Source: an uncultured Sulfitobacter sp.
GTDB taxonomy: Bacteria; Pseudomonadota; Alphaproteobacteria; Rhodobacterales; Rhodobacteraceae
Direction of reading: 5' to 3'
Length of the DNA: 64,000 nt
Assembly (NCBI GenBank): GCA_947501805.1
Contig: CANMXJ010000017.1
Span: 1 to 64,000 of the forward strand
Under the pieces are notes generated by a model. That model made no database searches and had not been told where the DNA came from. It saw nothing but the letters and a program-made list of their open reading frames with translations. A program made the position numbers and the translations under genes. Shown piece after piece: positions 34,353-44,018 of this stretch. The first letter of the stretch is position 1. Every line of letters starts with the position of its first letter.

Positions 34353-37061
34353 TCAATCAAAATTGTAGGTAAAGGCGCTGTCGGTCACATCAATATTGAC
34401 TGCCTTTACGGGTTTGCCTTCCATCATCCGGCGTAGAAATTCCGCCGAGATATCCGGAAGCATTGTATTGGTGACGATGGCGTCGATCATGCGTCCGCCG
34501 CTTTCCAATTCCTGACAGCGGTCAACGATCAGATCAACAACTGCATCTGAATAGGTAAAGGGCACATCATGTGTTTCCTCGACGCGTTTCTTGATCCGGC
34601 CAAGTTGCAATTTGGTGATTTCTGCAATCATATGCGGGCTAAGCGGGTAGTATGGGATCGTGACCAAGCGCCCCAACAGGGCAGCAGGAAAGATTTTCAA
34701 CAGCGGATCACGCAGCGCCTTGGCGATGCCTTCGGGTTCGGGCAACAGGTCCGGATCGCTGCACAGGTCCATGATCAGGTCGGAGCCTGCGTTGGAGGTC
34801 AGCAGGATCAGCGTATTCTTGAAATCAATCGTCCGTCCTTCGCCGTCTTCCATGACGCCCTTGTCAAACACCTGAAAGAAAATCTCGTGCACGTCGGGAT
34901 GTGCCTTTTCCACTTCGTCCAGCAAAACCACGGAATAGGGTTTGCGCCGCACCGCTTCGGTCAGTACACCACCTTCGCCATAGCCGACATACCCCGGAGG
35001 GGCACCCTTGAGGCTGGAGACACTATGGGCCTCCTGATACTCCGACATGTTGATGGTGATGACGTTTTGCTCGCCCCCATAAAGCACTTCGGCCAGCGCC
35101 AGTGCGGTTTCAGTTTTGCCGACGCCAGACGTGCCCGCCAGCATGAAAACCCCGATAGGTTTGTTGGGGTTATCAAGGCCTGCGCGGCTGGTCTGGATGC
35201 GCTTGGCAATCATCGACATCGCGTGATCCTGCCCGATAACCCGCTTGCCAAGATGTTCTTCCAGATTGAGAACTGTTGCCAGCTCGTCACTGACCATGCG
35301 TCCCACAGGGATGCCCGTCCAGTCACCCACAACGGAGGCAACCGCCTGTTCATCCACGATCGGCAGGATCAGCGGGTTTTCCCCCTGTGCCTCTGACAGT
35401 TTCGCGTTCGCGGCTTTTAGCTTTGTCATAACCTCCGCACGGGCGGCATCGTCCAGCGCATCCTCGCCACCTTCCGGCGCAATTTCAGCGCCGTCTTCAA
35501 CCGGCGCGCCGCCTGCTCGCAGTTGCGCGCGCAGATCAAGTATTTCGGCCACGATTTCTTTCTCGACATCCCAGCAGGCTTGCAACCCTTCCAGACGTTC
35601 CGCGACTTCGGCTTTCTCCGCTTCTACTTTGGCGCGGCGTTCGTCTACGTCAAAACCGGCGCTTTCGTCTCGTCCGATGATCTCGAGTTCTGTCTCCAAC
35701 GCCTCGATCCGGCGCTGTGCATCGTCTACCTGTGCAGGCACCGCATGCTGGCTGACGGCTACGCGGGCGCAGGCGGTATCAAGCACGCTCACGGATTTGT
35801 CCGGCAGTTGTCGGGCTGGAATATAGCGGGCAGACAGCGCCACCGCCGCTTCGATGCCTTCATCCAACACCTGAACCTTGTGGTGCTTTTCCAGCATCGA
35901 CGCGATGCCACGCATCATCATCACCGCTTTGGGCACATCGGGTTCATCAACCTGTACCACCTGAAAACGCCGTGTGAGTGCTGGGTCTTTTTCAATGTAT
36001 TTCTTGTACTCGGCCCATGTGGTCGCACCAATGGTCCTCAGCGTGCCGCGTGCCAGCGCAGGTTTCAGCAGGTTCGCCGCATCACCCGTGCCTGCCGCAC
36101 CACCCGCACCCACAAGCGTATGAGTTTCATCGACAAACATGATGATCGGTGTCGGGCTGGATTGCACTTCATCAATGACAGAGCGCAGGCGGTTTTCAAA
36201 TTCGCCTTTCATCGACGCACCCGCCTGCAGCAGGCCCACGTCCAACACCAGCAACCGCACATCCTGCAACGCCGGTGGTACATCGCCGCGTGCAATGCGC
36301 AGGGCAAACCCTTCGACAACGGCAGTTTTGCCAACGCCCGCTTCTCCCGTCAGGATCGGGTTGTTCTGCCGCCTGCGCATCAACACATCAATGATTTGGC
36401 GGATTTCCTCATCGCGGCCCACAATCGGGTCGATCTCGCCGTCGCGGGCCTGTTGCGTAAGATCAGTACAAAACTGCTCCAGCGCCTCACCCTTGCCCAT
36501 TTGCGCGGGTGATATCGCATCAGATGCTTCACCGGGGTTCGCACCACCGCCTGTGTTCGATCCGTCCTGCGCGCCCATGTGATCTTCGGGTGATCCGGCT
36601 GTCGCCTCGTGAAAATTTTCGGCCAGATCATCATGTTTAATCTTGGCCAGTTCAGGTGAAATACTTGACAGGATGTTGCGCAATGCAGGTGTTTTCAGCA
36701 TGCCCAGCAACAAATGCCCCGTGCGCACGTTGCTTGAACTGAACAGCAAAGAGCCAAATACCCAGCCGCGCTCCATCGCATCCATCAAGTGATCGGACAG
36801 ATCGGAAATCGCTGTGGCCCCGCGCGGCAGACCGTCCAGATTGCGGGTCATCTCGGCGGCGATCTTGCCCACGTCCAGATCATAGTGATCAACGATGCGG
36901 TGCAGGTCGCTGCCCTGCCCTTGCAAAATCTGGTGCAGCCAATGCACCACCTCGACATACGGATTGCCCCGCATCTTGCAAAAAACGGTGGCACCTTCGA
37001 CGGCCTTGTAGCCCAGACTGTTCAGCTTGCCGAACAATGCTACCCTGCTGATCTCGCTCAT
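34353..37061 (-). CDS. clpV: T6SS sheath-recycling ATPase ClpV (TssH)
   Basis: A 902-residue AAA+ unfoldase that disassembles contracted TssB/TssC sheath. It has an N-terminal Clp repeat domain, first AAA module with Walker [15 protein letters not shown] (near 240), middle coiled region (about 430-540), and second AAA module with [14 protein letters not shown] (near 644) and [14 protein letters not shown]. Length and motif order are typical of TssH. It follows tssG by 19 bases. Confidence 0.96.
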   Translation of the reverse strand: MSEISRVALFGKLNSLGYKAVEGATVFCKMRGNPYVEVVHWLHQILQGQGSDLHRIVDHYDLDVGKIAAEMTRNLDGLPRGATAISDLSDHLMDAMERGWVFGSLLFSSSNVRTGHLLLGMLKTPALRNILSSISPELAKIKHDDLAENFHEATAGSPEDHMGAQDGSNTGGGANPGEASDAISPAQMGKGEALEQFCTDLTQQARDGEIDPIVGRDEEIRQIIDVLMRRRQNNPILTGEAGVGKTAVVEGFALRIARGDVPPALQDVRLLVLDVGLLQAGASMKGEFENRLRSVIDEVQSSPTPIIMFVDETHTLVGAGGAAGTGDAANLLKPALARGTLRTIGATTWAEYKKYIEKDPALTRRFQVVQVDEPDVPKAVMMMRGIASMLEKHHKVQVLDEGIEAAVALSARYIPARQLPDKSVSVLDTACARVAVSQHAVPAQVDDAQRRIEALETELEIIGRDESAGFDVDERRAKVEAEKAEVAERLEGLQACWDVEKEIVAEILDLRAQLRAGGAPVEDGAEIAPEGGEDALDDAARAEVMTKLKAANAKLSEAQGENPLILPIVDEQAVASVVGDWTGIPVGRMVSDELATVLNLEEHLGKRVIGQDHAMSMIAKRIQTSRAGLDNPNKPIGVFMLAGTSGVGKTETALALAEVLYGGEQNVITINMSEYQEAHSVSSLKGAPPGYVGYGEGGVLTEAVRRKPYSVVLLDEVEKAHPDVHEIFFQVFDKGVMEDGEGRTIDFKNTLILLTSNAGSDLIMDLCSDPDLLPEPEGIAKALRDPLLKIFPAALLGRLVTIPYYPLSPHMIAEITKLQLGRIKKRVEETHDVPFTYSDAVVDLIVDRCQELESGGRMIDAIVTNTMLPDISAEFLRRMMEGKPVKAVNIDVTDSAFTYNFD

Positions 37062-37080
37062 ATCCGTTTCTCCATAAAGT

Positions 37081-38121
37081 TCATGCTGGCGTGCTTAAAT
37101 TGGTGCTTGGCGCAAGGAAAAGATCCCCGGCATCGGCGCGTGGCGTGTCATCGGTTTTCGGGGCTTCCACCCACGAATTTTGCCCCAGTCGTGTTGTGCC
37201 GCCCAGTGACGACCTTGGCACCTGATCCCCCTTCAGGATCAGTTGTACGTCCCAATCAAGGCTGTCACCAACATAGCTGCGCACAATCGCTTCAAGCCGT
37301 TCGAACCCGTCATTTCCGGGCAGGAACCGCTCATAGCGTTCACGGTCCAGAGGTCCGATGCGCAATCGAAATTTGGCGGTCCGGCTCCAGACTTTTGATC
37401 CGATGCTGGACGTCTGACCGAGGCGGACCATGGCACCGGACTCCCAGCAATCATCGGGTTCCAGATGCAGCCAGCATCCGACAAATTGTTCGATCTCCAC
37501 ATTGACGTCAAAGAACGCAGATAGAAAGGCCGTTAGCCCGTCCGGGTTTTTTGAACCCTGCGCCATGTAGGCCGCAAAATGGCGGCGTGAAAGATCGGGC
37601 ATGGCATCACGGTTTTGCATGCCTTCACCGCGAAACCCGGCAAGGGCCGCAACGCGCCGTTCGAATTCATCATCCGGGCGATCAAAGCTCGCCGCTGGCT
37701 GACCACTGCGCCACGCCCGATAAAACAGGCTTGTCATGCGGTGTGTCAGCATGTTGGCAAAGGCGATAATCGTGTTGTCGCGGTGGTTGCGCTTCCTGTC
37801 GCGGGCATATTCCGTCAGGTGCAAAGGCAGCGGACCTTGAGGGCCGAACAGGCCAAAGAAGCGGTTGGTTAGCGTGCCCGGTGTTTTATCTGTTCCCGGG
37901 GTGAAGGAGGAGATGGTCGACGGTGGAAACGCCAGCTCTGCTTCTTGTCCCAGTCGGACGCGGTCTTCACGGGGTCGGCGGCTTTCTCCGAGACGCGGGG
38001 AGTCGGGATAGGCTGCATCAATCACACGCATGGCCTGAAAGACATGATGTTTTTCAGGCTCTTCCACCAATCTGGCGAAATGGTCTAAAGAATCTGGCCC
38101 AACCCGCTTTTTGGTCGCCAT
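37081..38121 (-). CDS. tssG: T6SS baseplate protein TssG
   Basis: A 346-residue baseplate wedge protein. Features of the family are HFARLVEEPEKHHVFQAMRV near the N-terminus, GLFGPQGPLPLHLTEYARDR (about 90-110) and FYRAWRSGQP. Its start lies 37 bases inside the end of tssF, indicating coupled translation. Confidence 0.94.
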   Translation of the reverse strand: MATKKRVGPDSLDHFARLVEEPEKHHVFQAMRVIDAAYPDSPRLGESRRPREDRVRLGQEAELAFPPSTISSFTPGTDKTPGTLTNRFFGLFGPQGPLPLHLTEYARDRKRNHRDNTIIAFANMLTHRMTSLFYRAWRSGQPAASFDRPDDEFERRVAALAGFRGEGMQNRDAMPDLSRRHFAAYMAQGSKNPDGLTAFLSAFFDVNVEIEQFVGCWLHLEPDDCWESGAMVRLGQTSSIGSKVWSRTAKFRLRIGPLDRERYERFLPGNDGFERLEAIVRSYVGDSLDWDVQLILKGDQVPRSSLGGTTRLGQNSWVEAPKTDDTPRADAGDLFLAPSTNLSTPA

Positions 38122-39962
38122 CTGGCAATTTCTCCCCGTCGTTCTGTCTTGAGAACGGTTTCTGTAAAACTATTGATGGTGGCATATTTGCGGAAAAACC
38201 GCTCCATCACGGCCCCCAGCACATAGACGCTGGTGCCTTCGAAAAATGTCTCGTCAAATTCAATTGTAATCTCGAGGCCACGCACGGCAGTTGATAGAAT
38301 TTCATCGCTCATGCGGCGCACAATGGGGCGGCTGGAAACGGCGGTGATCCCCTCCAACTGTTTTTCGGTGACGCGGTTGCCCAAGGGTGCGTAAATGCCG
38401 ATCAACTCGCGCAAAGCAGCTGCGGAATCGCCGTCACCGGACTGCGCAATCGACAGGTAGTTCAGGGACAGATGACTGATCAGGCGCCATGCGGTGTCCC
38501 CTTGTGCCAATGTCGGATTGGGTCGGGTCGGCGAGATGGGTGTGCGAATGGATTTCACCGGGCCGCCGTCCGGTAGGTGAAAGATATCAGCATCTCCGGT
38601 TGACAGCAGCATCGGCAAATCGCGGTTTGTACACATTGCGGTCACGGCCAGCTGATCCAGCTTGTGTGAATATGGTGCCTGATCGCGATCCACCAAAGTC
38701 AGGTAAACTTCGGCACCCAAATAGGAAGTGCGCACGCCGCGCAACCGCTCCTTTTCGCTGCGCTGGCGCATCTTGCGGCTTTGCGTAAAATAGGCGGTGT
38801 GTACTTCTCCGGCTGCGGTGAAGTCAGTGGCGGAATAAAACGCACGAAAGGTCACATCATCCGCACCGTCGCCACTGATCCCTGTTACCGATTCAATACT
38901 GTAAATCTCATAATCCAGACCGGCGGTCCGGTTCGGCACAACGTGCTGTTCCACATCACGCGAATTGACCTGTACACGGTCACAGCGTTTGCGAAACAGG
39001 TTTACGGCCGGAACTGCGTTCAAACCGAAAGCCTCTGGTGTGACGGCGGCGGTCAAATCCTTGTTGCCGTCCCCCAGCAAAATATAGATGTCGACTTCGT
39101 TCCCTTTGGCAGCTTTCAGGGCAGGCTGTAATCCTTCAAGTTTCACAAACAGAAAACGCTCGGGCATTGCAAAATATTCTTGCAACAAACGATACCCGTC
39201 AAAGGATTGCTTCGGCGTGGGCAACAGCGCTTCTTCGGCTGTCAGTCCAACGGGGCTCAGACTCCCTTGAGGCAAAGATAACGTCCAATCTTCCCGCCGA
39301 TTTGCTGACCGCCCTGACAAGCCCACGGTTTGAGTGCTGAGAAGCTCATGTAGTTGCCAACTGCGCCCTGACTGGCGATCAAGATAAAGCGTCAACTCGT
39401 CCATGCTCAGTTCGGAAATCGGGTCGCCGTCCATCCGCTTGAGCCGCAGCCGGATTCCCGCACGGGCCGGTGTGTCCGACCCGACACCCGCCGCAACCAA
39501 TCCCCCCCGACTTTCGATATATTCTGCCTCGGATATCTCGATTGGCCACATCGTAACGTCATGGGCCGTGCGGAATTCGCAGGCGGTCTGCTCTCCGTCC
39601 AGCAAACGGCTGCGCAAGGTTGTGTGACGCGGTATCACATAGCCCTTTTTCATACCGGCATTGGCCAGATCAGGCGCAAATTGCGCGATCATCATCGACG
39701 GCGTGGGGGCCAGATAATGTGGATAGACAATTTCAAGCAGGTGGGACGTGAACACCGGAAACTGCATTTCCAGTTCCAATTGCACACGCGCTGATAAAAA
39801 CGCGACTCCTTCCAGCAATCGCTCGACATAGGGGTCAAGGACTTCGACGCCCTCCATACCCAGACGCGAGGCGATCTTGGGATAGGCTTGTGCAAACTCC
39901 GCGCCCATGTCGCGCATGAAAGCCAGTTCGTTTTCGTAGTGTCTGAGCAAGCGTGTGTCCAT
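38085..39962 (-). CDS. tssF: T6SS baseplate protein TssF
   Basis: A 625-residue baseplate wedge protein. The N-terminus LLRHYENELAFMRDMGAEFA and the following YPKIASRLGMEG, DPYVERLLEGVAFL and VYPHYLAPTPSM stretches are diagnostic. It starts 4 bases after the tssE stop and overlaps tssG. Confidence 0.95.
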   Translation of the reverse strand: MDTRLLRHYENELAFMRDMGAEFAQAYPKIASRLGMEGVEVLDPYVERLLEGVAFLSARVQLELEMQFPVFTSHLLEIVYPHYLAPTPSMMIAQFAPDLANAGMKKGYVIPRHTTLRSRLLDGEQTACEFRTAHDVTMWPIEISEAEYIESRGGLVAAGVGSDTPARAGIRLRLKRMDGDPISELSMDELTLYLDRQSGRSWQLHELLSTQTVGLSGRSANRREDWTLSLPQGSLSPVGLTAEEALLPTPKQSFDGYRLLQEYFAMPERFLFVKLEGLQPALKAAKGNEVDIYILLGDGNKDLTAAVTPEAFGLNAVPAVNLFRKRCDRVQVNSRDVEQHVVPNRTAGLDYEIYSIESVTGISGDGADDVTFRAFYSATDFTAAGEVHTAYFTQSRKMRQRSEKERLRGVRTSYLGAEVYLTLVDRDQAPYSHKLDQLAVTAMCTNRDLPMLLSTGDADIFHLPDGGPVKSIRTPISPTRPNPTLAQGDTAWRLISHLSLNYLSIAQSGDGDSAAALRELIGIYAPLGNRVTEKQLEGITAVSSRPIVRRMSDEILSTAVRGLEITIEFDETFFEGTSVYVLGAVMERFFRKYATINSFTETVLKTERRGEIARWRPKSGLGQIL

Positions 39963-39966
39963 CGCG

Positions 39967-40461
39967 TCAGCTCACTCTGTCCAGCGTGACTTCGCCTGTG
40001 GTGATATCAACCTTACTGCGTAAAAACAGCTCCAGCGGCACGGGCTGCGCCCACATATCTGCATGAATATCAAAGGCGATCTGGGTTTCGCCTTTTTTGT
40101 TCTCTGTACGCAGTTCGACAACGGTTGAACCGCGGATGATGCGCGGTTCATGCAGTGTGATCGCTTGCAGCACGGACTTGCGGATCATTTCCGCGCGGGC
40201 GGACGTAGAATATTCACCAGCGACTTCGCGCACGCCATAGTTCAAAACAGAGCGCGCAACATTGGGATAGCGTTCGGTGTCGATCATGTTCTCGATGCTG
40301 TTTGTGTTCAGCAACCATGACAGATCGCGTTTGATTATTTCGCGCAGACGGCTGATATCGATAGCGCGGTGGGAACGGCCTTCTTGTTGCTCCCTCGGTG
40401 CGTCATCGGTTAACCTATCCAACAGCGAGGGCTGCAAGCGTTCAAAAAGCAGCTCAGCCAT
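39967..40461 (-). CDS. tssE: T6SS baseplate protein TssE (gp25-like)
   Basis: A 164-residue gp25-like baseplate protein. SLLDRLTDDAP, IKRDLSWLLNT near residues 55-65 and the RSVLNYGVRE region fit the family. ATG 40,461 is preferred over a GTG nine bases upstream because AAGGTG lies at good distance and the start overlaps the tagJ stop (40,454-40,461). Confidence 0.92.
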   Translation of the reverse strand: MAELLFERLQPSLLDRLTDDAPREQQEGRSHRAIDISRLREIIKRDLSWLLNTNSIENMIDTERYPNVARSVLNYGVREVAGEYSTSARAEMIRKSVLQAITLHEPRIIRGSTVVELRTENKKGETQIAFDIHADMWAQPVPLELFLRSKVDITTGEVTLDRVS

Positions 40462-41269
40462 CAGGGGCACCTTCGCCCGGCTCGGAGTTCAACACCAACT
40501 CGCGGATGTCCAGCAGGGCAATATCTTGTTGATCGGTCGCAAACAGCCGTTGACCCACACCAAGATAGGTTTCATCACCCGCATCTTGCCAGCTGGTTGC
40601 GCGGGATAACTTCTCCGCATCATCACCATTTGCAGGGGTGTTGGCATAGCGGGTCGGGATCAAGGCCACAACTTCCCCGCCGTTGCTGAGGGTCAAGGTG
40701 GACGCGATCCAGACCGCATCGCGCAGGTCTTCGGGTGGCTCGATCTGTAGCTTGGATATCTGTGAAAACGGCAGCCAGAAATATCGCCCGTTTACGATAA
40801 CTTCGAGAACCGGACCAAGGCGCATGTCGGCATCCGCAACCCACTCGAAAGAGTCGCCATTCACTGTGCCGGATGTCGCGGGTGCCTGGTCAAATGCCTG
40901 AGCGCGCAACTGTGCGGCCTCGGCGGTTTTACCGGTCGCCAACAGCTTTTGTGCTTCAATCAGCAGGGCAAGCCAAGGTTCGGGTTCGCCAAAAACCATC
41001 GGGGCTTTTTCACCCTTGAATACCTTTTCGCGGTAAACTTCGCAGATGATCCCCTCGCGGTAGGTTTGCGCCATCATCAATGCGAGCGGATCCAGCTCGG
41101 CGCTCAGCTTGAGCTGCGCAATCGCCCGCTTCCAATCCCCCAGAACACACAGCAACTGGAACAGAAAAATCCTGAGTTTGGCATCGGCGGGATCACTGCG
41201 AACCTTATCTTGCAGCGTTGTCAGCGTTGCAGTCAGGTCACCGGATTTCAGATGGTCTTCGGGCGTCAT
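40454..41269 (-). CDS. tagJ: T6SS accessory protein TagJ (ImpE/SciE family)
   Basis: A 271-residue ImpE-type protein. ATG 41,269 is chosen because GGAGG lies 7 bases upstream. It begins with TPR-like helices (LRIFLFQLLCVLGDWKRAIAQL) and ends in the family's beta-rich domain (FEWVADADMRLGPVLEVIVNGRYFW is split between residues about 135-165). In Pseudomonas TagJ binds TssB and ClpV and modulates sheath recycling. It lies between hcp and tssE. Confidence 0.9.
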   Translation of the reverse strand: MTPEDHLKSGDLTATLTTLQDKVRSDPADAKLRIFLFQLLCVLGDWKRAIAQLKLSAELDPLALMMAQTYREGIICEVYREKVFKGEKAPMVFGEPEPWLALLIEAQKLLATGKTAEAAQLRAQAFDQAPATSGTVNGDSFEWVADADMRLGPVLEVIVNGRYFWLPFSQISKLQIEPPEDLRDAVWIASTLTLSNGGEVVALIPTRYANTPANGDDAEKLSRATSWQDAGDETYLGVGQRLFATDQQDIALLDIRELVLNSEPGEGAPDG

Positions 41270-41325
41270 CAAACCGCCTCCGCTCAAATCAGGGTACGAG
41301 AAAAAGAATTAGGGTTAGTCAAATA

Positions 41326-41353
41326 CGCCGTGCAAAGACCTCCCTGCACGGCG
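41326..41353 (-). terminator. stem-loop just after hcp
   Basis: CGCCGTGCA (41,326-41,334) and TGCACGGCG (41,345-41,353) form a perfect 9-bp GC-rich stem with a 10-base loop, 12 bases past the hcp stop. On the minus strand it is followed by TATTTGAC rather than a strong T-run. It may be a leaky terminator or a 3' stabilising hairpin, giving more hcp mRNA than downstream message. Confidence 0.65.
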
Positions 41354-41365
41354 CTATCACAAAAG

Positions 41366-41866
41366 TTAACCTACGTTGCCTTCGCGCAGGTTCCACTTGA
41401 AGACGTTCTTTGTGGTCAGTTGACCGCTTGTCTGATCTGTCTCCTTGTACTCATGCTCGATCCCGATATAGGCCAGTGCCCATGTCTCTTCCGGGATACC
41501 ATCCTCGGAATAGGAAATTGAGTATTTGTCGATAATCACATGCTTGAGGGTCCAGACCGAGAACGCCTTGAGGCCTTCACCGGCACTTTCACCTGACCGG
41601 CACATTTCGATCTTGATTTCAGGACGCACAGTACCGTTGGCCACAGATTTCGCAATCTCGTTTGAGGCTTTGCCGATCTGACTGGTCACTTCCATTTTCT
41701 GAAAGTTGGTGTTTGCGTGTGCACGCTGGTTTGAACCGAGGTCCGTCATGTCGACGGCGCGTTCCAGTTCGAAGGTCACACTCTGAATAACAATCCAGTC
41801 TTTGTGATTAACTTCTGTTGCGTCTCCCGGAATATCCGAGATGTGTACGAACTGATTTGCAGCCAT
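41366..41866 (-). CDS. hcp: T6SS inner-tube protein Hcp (TssD)
   Basis: A 166-residue tube protein of the Hcp family (DIPGDATEVNHKDWIVIQSV, HVIIDKYSISYSEDGIPEET, FKWNLREGNVG at the end). Hcp hexamers stack into the expelled tube and can carry small effectors. AAAGGAT precedes the ATG. It is flanked by gaps of 68 and about 96 bases, unlike the tightly packed rest of the operon. Confidence 0.95.
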   Translation of the reverse strand: MAANQFVHISDIPGDATEVNHKDWIVIQSVTFELERAVDMTDLGSNQRAHANTNFQKMEVTSQIGKASNEIAKSVANGTVRPEIKIEMCRSGESAGEGLKAFSVWTLKHVIIDKYSISYSEDGIPEETWALAYIGIEHEYKETDQTSGQLTTKNVFKWNLREGNVG

Positions 41867-41934
41867 TGGGCTATCCTTTCAAATGATTTGTTACGTTATG
41901 GTCGTATGGGCCAACCCCAGGCTAATTCGAGGGA

Positions 41935-43431
41935 TCAGGCCCCTTTTTCAGAAGGGAGCTTGGATACAAGCCGCAATGAGACCGAAAGACCTTCCAACTG
42001 GTAATGTGGTCGCAGGAAGAACTTTGACTGGTAATATCCGGGATTGCCTTCCACCTCTTCAACAACGACTTCTGCCGCCGCCAGAGGTTTCCGCGCCTTC
42101 TCGCTTTCCGACGAAATGTCGGCATTGAAATCAACATAATTGTTGATCCACTCTTGCAGCCAGGTTTCCATGTTCTGCCGACTCTTGAAGGAGCCGATTT
42201 TGTCGCGCACCATACATTTGAGGTAATGGGCAAAGCGACAGGTTGCGAACAGATAGGGCAACCGTGCTGCGAGATTTGCGTTGGCCGTCGCGTCCGGGTC
42301 GTTGTACTCTGCTGGCTTGTGCAGGGATTGCGCACCCATGAACGTGGCTACATCTGTGTTTTTCCGGTGGATCAGCGGCATCATGCCATTCTTGGCAAGC
42401 TCCGCTTCGCGCCGATCGTCAATGGCAATTTCGGTAGGGCATTTCTGATCCACGCCACCATCTGTTGTCGGGAATGTATGGGACGGCAGGTTTTCCAGCG
42501 TACCACCGGACTCCACGCCTCGGATACGTGAACACCAGCCGTATTCCTTGAAGGAACGGTTGATATTGACAGCCATGCCATAGGCCGCGTTGATCCAGCC
42601 ATATTTGCTTGCATCCGTGCCGTCTGTGTCTTCCTCGAATGCAAAGGCTTCAACCGGTTCGGTCTTGGAACCATAAGGCAGTCGTCCAAGGAAACGTGGC
42701 ATTGCCAGACCCACATATTTGGAATCCTCGGACTCCCGCAGGGATTTCCACGAGGCGTATTCCGATGTCTGGAAAATCCGTGTCAAATCGCGTGGATTGC
42801 TCAACTCTGACCAACTCTCCATCTGGAACAGCGAAGGCTTGGCACCCGTGATCAATGGCGCGTGACCTGCCGCCGCGATCTTGGCCATTTCGCCCAGCAA
42901 TTCGACATCCTGTGGGCCGTGGTCAAAGTGATAATCCGCGATCAATGTGCCGTAAGGCTCGCCACCCAACTGGCTGAACTCTTCGGTATAGAGCTTTTTA
43001 AAGATCGGCGACTGATCCCAAGCAGTTCCTTTGAACCGGCGCAGGGTCTTGTGCATTTCCTTCTTGGAGATGCTCATCACGCGGATTTTCAGCGTCTCGT
43101 CTGACTCGGTGTTGTTCACGAGATAATGCAGACCGCGCCAGGCGCTTTCCATCTGCTGGAATTCTTCGTGGTGCAGGATAAGGTTAACCTGCTCAGTCAG
43201 CTTCTTGTCGATCTCGGCGACAATACTCTCGATGGAGCGCAGCGCATCATCCGAAATCAGCGCCGTGTTACTCAGCGCCTGTTCCGCAAGTGTCTTAACC
43301 GCAGACTCAACAGCCGTTTTGGCCTGATCTGTTGTGGGCCGGAATTCTTTCTGCAGCAGATTCTCGAACTCCGAGGAGCCAAATGCTGTTTCACCACCAC
43401 CGGCTTCTGCCTGTACTTCTTCTTCAGCCAT
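41935..43431 (-). CDS. tssC: T6SS sheath large subunit TssC
   Basis: A 498-residue sheath protein. NLILHHEEFQQMESAWRGLH near residue 85-105, RDLTRIFQTSEYASWKSLRE, GLAMPRFLGRLPYG and the C-terminal HYLKCMVRDKIGSF region are family hallmarks. It starts 3 bases after the tssB stop with GGAGGAG upstream. This is the canonical copy; the fused paralogue lies at 28,364-32,080. Confidence 0.96.
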   Translation of the reverse strand: MAEEEVQAEAGGGETAFGSSEFENLLQKEFRPTTDQAKTAVESAVKTLAEQALSNTALISDDALRSIESIVAEIDKKLTEQVNLILHHEEFQQMESAWRGLHYLVNNTESDETLKIRVMSISKKEMHKTLRRFKGTAWDQSPIFKKLYTEEFSQLGGEPYGTLIADYHFDHGPQDVELLGEMAKIAAAGHAPLITGAKPSLFQMESWSELSNPRDLTRIFQTSEYASWKSLRESEDSKYVGLAMPRFLGRLPYGSKTEPVEAFAFEEDTDGTDASKYGWINAAYGMAVNINRSFKEYGWCSRIRGVESGGTLENLPSHTFPTTDGGVDQKCPTEIAIDDRREAELAKNGMMPLIHRKNTDVATFMGAQSLHKPAEYNDPDATANANLAARLPYLFATCRFAHYLKCMVRDKIGSFKSRQNMETWLQEWINNYVDFNADISSESEKARKPLAAAEVVVEEVEGNPGYYQSKFFLRPHYQLEGLSVSLRLVSKLPSEKGA

Positions 43432-43434
43432 GAA

Positions 43435-43944
43435 TTACTCCTCCTCTGTGGCGGCAGGCTTGGGCTGGGCCGCAAGCGTCTTGAGCAAGGCGGGATCCTG
43501 GATGATCTTGCTGATCAAATCCTCTGCCCCGGTCTTGCCGTCCATATATGTCATCAGGTTGCTGAGCTGCGTGCGCGCATCCAGCAGTTCCGCCAGCGGT
43601 TCGACCTTGGCGGCAATGGCAGCCGGGCTGAAATCATCCATGCTGTTGAACGTGATATCGACGGCCATGTTGCCTTCACCCGTGAGCGTGTTCGGCACCG
43701 TAAAGGCCGCACGCGGCGCAATCGACTTCATCCGGTCGTCAAAATTGTCGACGTCAATTTCGAGGAACTTACGATCCGCAACCGCAGGCTGTTCCACCTC
43801 CGATTTACCGGCCAGATCGCTCATCACACCCATCACAAAGGGCAGTTGGACTTTCTTTTCGGCACCATACAACTCCACATCATATTCGATCTGGACACGT
43901 GGCGCCCGGTTACGGGCAATGAATTTTTGGGAACTACCGGCCAT
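43435..43944 (-). CDS. tssB: T6SS sheath small subunit TssB
   Basis: A 169-residue sheath protein. It starts MAGSSQKFIARNRAPRVQIE, with AAGGAG 7 bases upstream of ATG 43,944; a longer frame starting at 43,971 lacks such a site. KVQLPFVMGVMSDLAG and FNSMDDFSPAAIAAKV are family motifs. It forms the contractile sheath with TssC, encoded immediately after. Confidence 0.95.
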   Translation of the reverse strand: MAGSSQKFIARNRAPRVQIEYDVELYGAEKKVQLPFVMGVMSDLAGKSEVEQPAVADRKFLEIDVDNFDDRMKSIAPRAAFTVPNTLTGEGNMAVDITFNSMDDFSPAAIAAKVEPLAELLDARTQLSNLMTYMDGKTGAEDLISKIIQDPALLKTLAAQPKPAATEEE

Positions 43945-43974
43945 GAAGGGCTCCTTGGTCTTTGAAAACAATAT

Positions 43975-43990
43975 GCAAAGCGGGCTTTGC
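43975..43990 (-). terminator. small hairpin between tssA and tssB
   Basis: GCAAAGC (43,975-43,981) and GCTTTGC (43,984-43,990) form a 7-bp inverted repeat; on the minus strand ATATTGTTTTC follows. It lies in the 74-base tssA-tssB gap and could be a weak attenuator or RNA processing site. Confidence 0.35.
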
Positions 43991-44018
43991 GGCTAAATAA
44001 TCTGCTCTATTCGGATGA

